Shown piece by piece: positions 60,287 through 64,000 of a stretch of DNA of 64,000 nt; position 1 is the stretch's first letter; each line of letters opens with the position of its first letter. The stretch lies in NCBI GenBank assembly GCA_016286055.1, contig JAEERW010000010.1, positions 62,001-126,000 on the forward strand. Reading direction: 5' to 3'. The notes under the pieces were generated by a model, which did no database searches, had not been told where the DNA came from, and worked only from the letters and a program-made list of their open reading frames with translations. A program made the position numbers and the translations under genes. This stretch comes from Bacteroidales bacterium (GTDB lineage Bacteria > Bacteroidota > Bacteroidia > Bacteroidales > UBA3824).

Positions 60287-60616
60287 CTACTTATACCTTA
60301 TAATATATACTTCTTCTTTATCTTTTTTCATTCCGTAAACCTCACGAGCAAACTTTATAAGGTTTTGGTTGTCAGTCTTTAAATTGTGAAGTTTTATAGA
60401 ATCCTCCTGAATCTTATTTTGATAATAATCGTACTCCGCATTAAGCTTGCTAATCGACATTTTTGCTTTAATCATGTCATACAGAGTATACTGATTGAAA
60501 AAGAAAGTGTGAATCAACACTACAAAAAACAAAACCCAATAGGGATGCTGGCAAACGAACATGCCAACAGTGGTGTTCTTGAACTTATCAAATAGATATG
60601 AAACCATATTTTTCAT
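60287..60616 (-). CDS. FtsB/DivIC-like septum formation initiator protein
   Basis: A 109-residue bitopic protein: a TM helix at about 26-43 (WVLFFVVLIHTFFFNQY), then a coiled coil (about 50-90, KAKMSISKLNAEYDYYQNKIQEDSIKLHNLKTDNQNLIKFAREVYGM in parts). This layout and the closing REVYGMKKDKEEVYIIR match the DivIC/FtsB family that links early and late cell-division proteins. Its stop is contiguous with the xseA start, so they are cotranscribed. Confidence 0.85.
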   Translation of the reverse strand: MKNMVSYLFDKFKNTTVGMFVCQHPYWVLFFVVLIHTFFFNQYTLYDMIKAKMSISKLNAEYDYYQNKIQEDSIKLHNLKTDNQNLIKFAREVYGMKKDKEEVYIIRYK

Positions 60617-60684
60617 AGACGCGTGATTTTGGGTAGAGTAGTAAATATTTACGGTGCTAAATTAGCAAAAAAACTTTACACTAA

Positions 60685-63039
60685 CTACTTTTTTTTGAAA
60701 ATCTTTTTAAAAAAAGATTTTTTACTTGACTTGCTGTCGCTGTAATATCCGTTGTAATAATGGTTGTACCTGTAGCTGTATTGTCCGTATTTGCCAAACT
60801 TGTTTGTAATACCGTTGAAAACGATGTTCATTTTCGGGTATCCGTCGGCTTTTAAATCGTTGTATAGTTTTAGCACGGTTTTGAGCGAGTAATTCTGCCT
60901 AACTATATAAAGGTAAGCCGACACGTGATTTTTTAGCATAAGCGCATCGCTTACAATGCCCACAGGGGCAGAGTCGATGAAAACAATGTCATAATTTTGC
61001 GATGCCTTGCTTATATATTCCGACATAGCTGCGCTACCGATAAGTTCTGATGGGTTTGGCGGAATAGGTCCCGGAGGGGCAAAATCGAGATTTGGATAAT
61101 CTGTCTTAAATATTGTCTGTTCAAACGAGCATTCACCTATAAGATAAGAACTTATACCAACAGAAGTGTTGATGGTAAAATATTCTTGAATACGCGGTTT
61201 CCTTAGGTCGAGACCAATCAAAAGCACCTTTTTGGCATTGGCTGCGGTGATAATCGCAAGGTTTACCGATACGAATGTCTTGCCTTCGCCGCTGACCGTA
61301 GATGTAATGAGAATAACCTTGTGCTTGTTTTCTGCGTCAACAAACTGAATATTGGTGCGCAACGAGCGGAATGATTCTGCTATGGAACTAGAAGGATATG
61401 CGCTCACAGGCACCGACGAATGGTGAAGGTTTTTAGGAATATGCCCAATAGGCGACTGTAGGGTAACTTTTTCGATTTCTGCCTCATCAATTATCTTGTT
61501 TTCCAAGAAAATCATCAATGTAAGGATAATCAACGGGATAGCTAATCCTATCACAATAGCCTTAGCGTAACTAAACCCGCCTATCGACGCAATAGGATAG
61601 CGTGTAATCCATGTGGCGGCATCCACTATATCGGCATCAGGCTGATTCGACGCAAGGGTTATAGAGGCAGTGTAACGTTTATCCAACAGACTATTATATA
61701 AATTGTTGTTAAGGTCAAACTGCTTGGTAATTTTGGTTTCGTACCATTTGTCAATAGGTGTCGATATTATAGAGGCTCGTATTTGGGCTATTTGCGAATT
61801 AAGTTTTTTCTTATTGATTTCGAGAATACTGTCGGCAAGTACCACATATTCGGAGCATTGCTTTTTTATTTCAGTAATTTCGTAATCCAACTTGCTGTAT
61901 GGAGTTATGTTTTCGCCATCGCGAACCGAAAACTGCAAGCCAGTTTTCTCGTTGAGTTTCTCGGTAATTTTTTGCAGATAGCCATCAATAACGGGGTCAG
62001 AAACATTGGCAAGCGATGGCGGCACTATCGATGATAAAGAGCTTTCGTTTTGCAGAGCGTCTTTCAAATAGCGATAATAGTTTTGACGGACAATGGTGGA
62101 GGAAATTTCTGCTTTGAGTGATTTGATTGTCTCCTCAATATCATTGAGAGCATCGTCAGAGTTGATCTTGCTATTTTGCTGAAGTCGGTAAATATCTTTC
62201 TGAACAGTGTTGATACTGTCGCTCAGCGAAACCAACATAGTGTCGATAAACTGTATGGTTTGTAGCAAGATACGGTTTTTACGTTCGAGGCTGTACTCAA
62301 GATATGAAATAGAAAGTGTATTGATATAGTCTTCAATTTTTTCAGGCACTTCGCCAAACATAGAAATAGTAACAATAGAACTTCCAGAGCTATTGGGCAC
62401 TACATACAAATTATTTGAATACTTTGCAACCATTCCCTCAAAATTGTTTCTAATAAAATAGAAATTGTTGCCCTTGGCTATCTGAGGAGTGCCATCGGTG
62501 AGCACCAAACGAAAACGCATATTATCTCTTTCGATCCATTCTCCTATTTTTGAAGTACATATCGGAGGATTGTCACCAATAGAGACTTCAAAAGTGTTTT
62601 CGGCAACAAATCTTGTTCTAACAACAGACCCCTCAGGCTGAATGTGGGTAGAATCAAACTCCACTTCGTAAGGACGGTTTTTATATAGTTCTTTGTCGGC
62701 TGAATAATGTCCCTCGCGATAATAATTGGTGCCAAAGTTGAGTTTATTTAGGGTCATACGGGCAAGGGTGTTGCTTTTGAGCTGACCTATTTCGTTTTCA
62801 ATGTCGGTGGTAGGGGCTAATGCATTAAGACCCACAAGCTTCTGCGGATTTGAAGTCTTAAGAATCATTGTAGCATTGCAACTATACTGGGGAATTATGT
62901 GCAGATTTTTGTAATAAGCAAAGCAAAGGCATACAACCAGCGAAATAGCGAACCAATACCATTGTGGCAGCAGTTTCGACACTACAGTTTTAAGGTCGAA
63001 CGAGTTTTGTTCTGTATTTGCATTTATTACATCCATCAT
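60685..63039 (-). CDS. Wzc-like polysaccharide co-polymerase and tyrosine autokinase
   Basis: A 784-residue inner-membrane protein for capsule or exopolysaccharide export. A Wzz-type domain with TM1 (about 31-47) and a long periplasmic coiled-coil part leads to TM2 (about 498-520). The cytoplasmic BY-kinase follows: STVSGEGKTFVSVNLAI (Walker A), LLIGLDLRKPRIQEY (Walker A'), YDIVFIDSAPVGIVSDA (Walker B). The tail has a cluster of about ten Tyr in YGQYSYRYNHYYNGYY before a Lys-rich end; such clusters are autophosphorylated and control polymer length. The ATG overlaps the stop of the upstream Wza-like gene (ATGATG). Confidence 0.92.
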   Translation of the reverse strand: MMDVINANTEQNSFDLKTVVSKLLPQWYWFAISLVVCLCFAYYKNLHIIPQYSCNATMILKTSNPQKLVGLNALAPTTDIENEIGQLKSNTLARMTLNKLNFGTNYYREGHYSADKELYKNRPYEVEFDSTHIQPEGSVVRTRFVAENTFEVSIGDNPPICTSKIGEWIERDNMRFRLVLTDGTPQIAKGNNFYFIRNNFEGMVAKYSNNLYVVPNSSGSSIVTISMFGEVPEKIEDYINTLSISYLEYSLERKNRILLQTIQFIDTMLVSLSDSINTVQKDIYRLQQNSKINSDDALNDIEETIKSLKAEISSTIVRQNYYRYLKDALQNESSLSSIVPPSLANVSDPVIDGYLQKITEKLNEKTGLQFSVRDGENITPYSKLDYEITEIKKQCSEYVVLADSILEINKKKLNSQIAQIRASIISTPIDKWYETKITKQFDLNNNLYNSLLDKRYTASITLASNQPDADIVDAATWITRYPIASIGGFSYAKAIVIGLAIPLIILTLMIFLENKIIDEAEIEKVTLQSPIGHIPKNLHHSSVPVSAYPSSSIAESFRSLRTNIQFVDAENKHKVILITSTVSGEGKTFVSVNLAIITAANAKKVLLIGLDLRKPRIQEYFTINTSVGISSYLIGECSFEQTIFKTDYPNLDFAPPGPIPPNPSELIGSAAMSEYISKASQNYDIVFIDSAPVGIVSDALMLKNHVSAYLYIVRQNYSLKTVLKLYNDLKADGYPKMNIVFNGITNKFGKYGQYSYRYNHYYNGYYSDSKSSKKSFFKKIFKKK

Positions 63040-63800
63040 TTAAGTCGCGAAATAAGATAGTAAGTTGTTAACGCGCTACTAACTATGCTTAATACAGTAG
63101 AGTAGTTTTTTAATCCATTGGAAAAAGCTGTAAAACGTTTAGGTTCTACATACACGATGTCACCGGGCTGAAGATAAAACTGTGTGGCTTCAATAAGGTT
63201 TCGGTTGGTGACATCGATATTGTACAACTGGTGACCTGTAGAATTTTTGCGTATAACAATTATATTCCTACGTTTTGATTCATAATTGAGTCCGCCCATC
63301 TGGGCAATGGCTTCAAGTATGTTTACGCTCGTTTTGTTAAAGTTTACCTTTGTATTTTGCGATGCTCCGATAAAATATACGTCGAAATTAAGCAGTTCGG
63401 CAGTTACAACGGCATCAATAAGTTTAGAGTCGGCAAGGCGTTGCACATTGGTTCTGATTTCGTTTATCGTTTTACCAGATGCCTGAATATTGCCAAAAAT
63501 AGGCAGGAGCACATAACCCGAATCACTGATAATATATCCTCCACGCCTATTGTTGTTAGCCGAGGCCATACCTTGCTGATTGGATAAACCTTCGGTAAAC
63601 ATCTGGTTGATTTCTTGATTGGTAGAAATAAGATTGATGCCAATAATGTCGCCAGGTTTGAGCTTGTAATCTTGAATAGAGTCGGTGTATTGGTGAGGCA
63701 GAGGTGTTTTGTCGTCAACGATATATCTGATATTGCGGTAGCACGATGTGTGGAGCAATGCTATCACCAGAAATGCGCATATATATATAAGGTGTCTCAT
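63036..63800 (-). CDS. Wza-like polysaccharide export lipoprotein
   Basis: A 254-residue outer-membrane lipoprotein (lipobox LLHTSC-YRN). The Poly_export domain spans about 45-130 (YKLKPGDIIGINLIS, GYIISDSGYVLLPIFGNIQASGKTINEI) and an SLBB domain about 135-225 (VYFIGASQNTKVNFNKTSVNILEAIAQMGGL, YLQPGDIVYVEP). A hydrophobic segment near the C-terminus (STVLSIVSSALTTYYLIS) fits the membrane-spanning helix. Forms the export channel partner of the Wzc-like kinase that follows. Confidence 0.92.
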   Translation of the reverse strand: MRHLIYICAFLVIALLHTSCYRNIRYIVDDKTPLPHQYTDSIQDYKLKPGDIIGINLISTNQEINQMFTEGLSNQQGMASANNNRRGGYIISDSGYVLLPIFGNIQASGKTINEIRTNVQRLADSKLIDAVVTAELLNFDVYFIGASQNTKVNFNKTSVNILEAIAQMGGLNYESKRRNIIVIRKNSTGHQLYNIDVTNRNLIEATQFYLQPGDIVYVEPKRFTAFSNGLKNYSTVLSIVSSALTTYYLISRLK

Positions 63801-63802
63801 AT

Positions 63803-64000
63803 CTATAAATTTTGGTTTTGTTGCCTACGACGGCGAAGCATAAAATAACTTTTCAGTGCTATAAACAACCAACCTAATACGGGCAAATACATTGCCAATA
63901 CTATCGGTCTTTTGAAAATAGTTTTAAAACAGTTTTTCAGCGAAAACTTGATAGAGCCTTTGCCGTCGCACTCTTTATAGTTGACATCGAAATATGTCAT
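63803..64000 (-). CDS. C-terminal part of a membrane-associated protein, cut by the window edge
   Basis: At least 65 residues read from the window edge to the stop at 63803. One hydrophobic segment (PIVLAMYLPVLGWLFIALKSYFML) is followed by a very basic tail (RRRRQQNQNL). An ATG coincides with the last three bases of the window, so it may be the true start or an internal Met. It lies 2 bases before the Wza-like gene and therefore belongs to the polysaccharide locus. No family recognised. Confidence 0.5.
   Translation of the reverse strand: MTYFDVNYKECDGKGSIKFSLKNCFKTIFKRPIVLAMYLPVLGWLFIALKSYFMLRRRRQQNQNL

Overview
The window is a contiguous piece of a Bacteroidota chromosome, most likely order Bacteroidales. 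The evidence is an AT-rich genome, many Bacteroidota-type promoters (TTG/TTTG, about 19-20 bases, then TAnnTTTG), a family-3 (GT3) glycogen synthase, an outer-membrane LptD of the Bacteroidota type, short type III serC-serA genes followed by a DUF1015 gene, and a type IX secretion (T9SS) pair: a gingipain-like C25 protease with a C-terminal sorting domain, and a PorE-like TPR/PD40/OmpA protein. A T9SS argues against Bacteroides itself and for a Porphyromonas-, Paludibacter- or Odoribacter-like relative; that is inference. I see no rRNA, insertion sequence, prophage or CRISPR array. Most of the window is ordinary core chromosome.

Layout. 0-6 kb: an ATP-grasp-like gene behind lptD, a divergent cell-wall amidase, and three identical tRNA-Lys(UUU) genes. 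6-15 kb: serine biosynthesis (serC, serA), DUF1015, DUF1573, an aminotransferase, small membrane proteins, a Bax-inhibitor-type protein, def, ruvX and mdh. 15-24 kb: the C25 protease, PorE-like protein and a giant AsmA-like protein. 24-28 kb: WbqC-like protein, a GT-C-like membrane protein and GT3 glycogen synthase. 28-33 kb: a probable transcription unit encoding two lipocalin-like proteins, a TIR-like/transmembrane/lipocalin-like protein, a polyferredoxin membrane protein and a Tat-exported aldo/keto reductase with Fe-S clusters. 33-38 kb: Na/Pi cotransporter with a hybrid sensor kinase, and envelope proteins. 38-42 kb: surE, corA with an unusual leader, ornithine carbamoyltransferase. 42-52 kb: DUF3857 protein, ABC-F, a caspase-clan-like protein, DUF4159, purB, Sel1, NUDIX, a biotin-synthase-like enzyme and FKBP lipoproteins. 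52-61 kb: panB, nadC, folC, dnaA, a phosphodiesterase, xseA and a DivIC/FtsB-like gene. 61-64 kb: the edge of a capsule/exopolysaccharide locus (Wzc- and Wza-like).

Most interesting signals. (1) The corA leader (40705-40836, minus) encodes a 17-residue peptide, MDEDPYNLENCKFFPEG, followed by a hairpin that pairs the corA Shine-Dalgarno with an upstream CCTCC. It looks like a Bacteroidota counterpart of the acidic/proline leader peptides that govern Mg2+ transporters in enterobacteria. (2) A well-formed promoter at 53088-53119 and a strong terminator at 53196-53229 enclose about 100 bases without a gene: a candidate small RNA. (3) The TIR-like/TM/lipocalin protein with two lipocalin-like partners next to redox proteins is a possible envelope-sensing module. 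(4) A caspase-clan-like single-domain protein has its own consensus promoter. (5) The AsmA-like protein ends in about eleven 11-residue amphipathic repeats.

Start sites were often decided by promoter position or Shine-Dalgarno: where an upstream in-frame start lies at or before the -7 box, the downstream ATG was chosen. All functional calls rest on motifs and family memory; no search was run.
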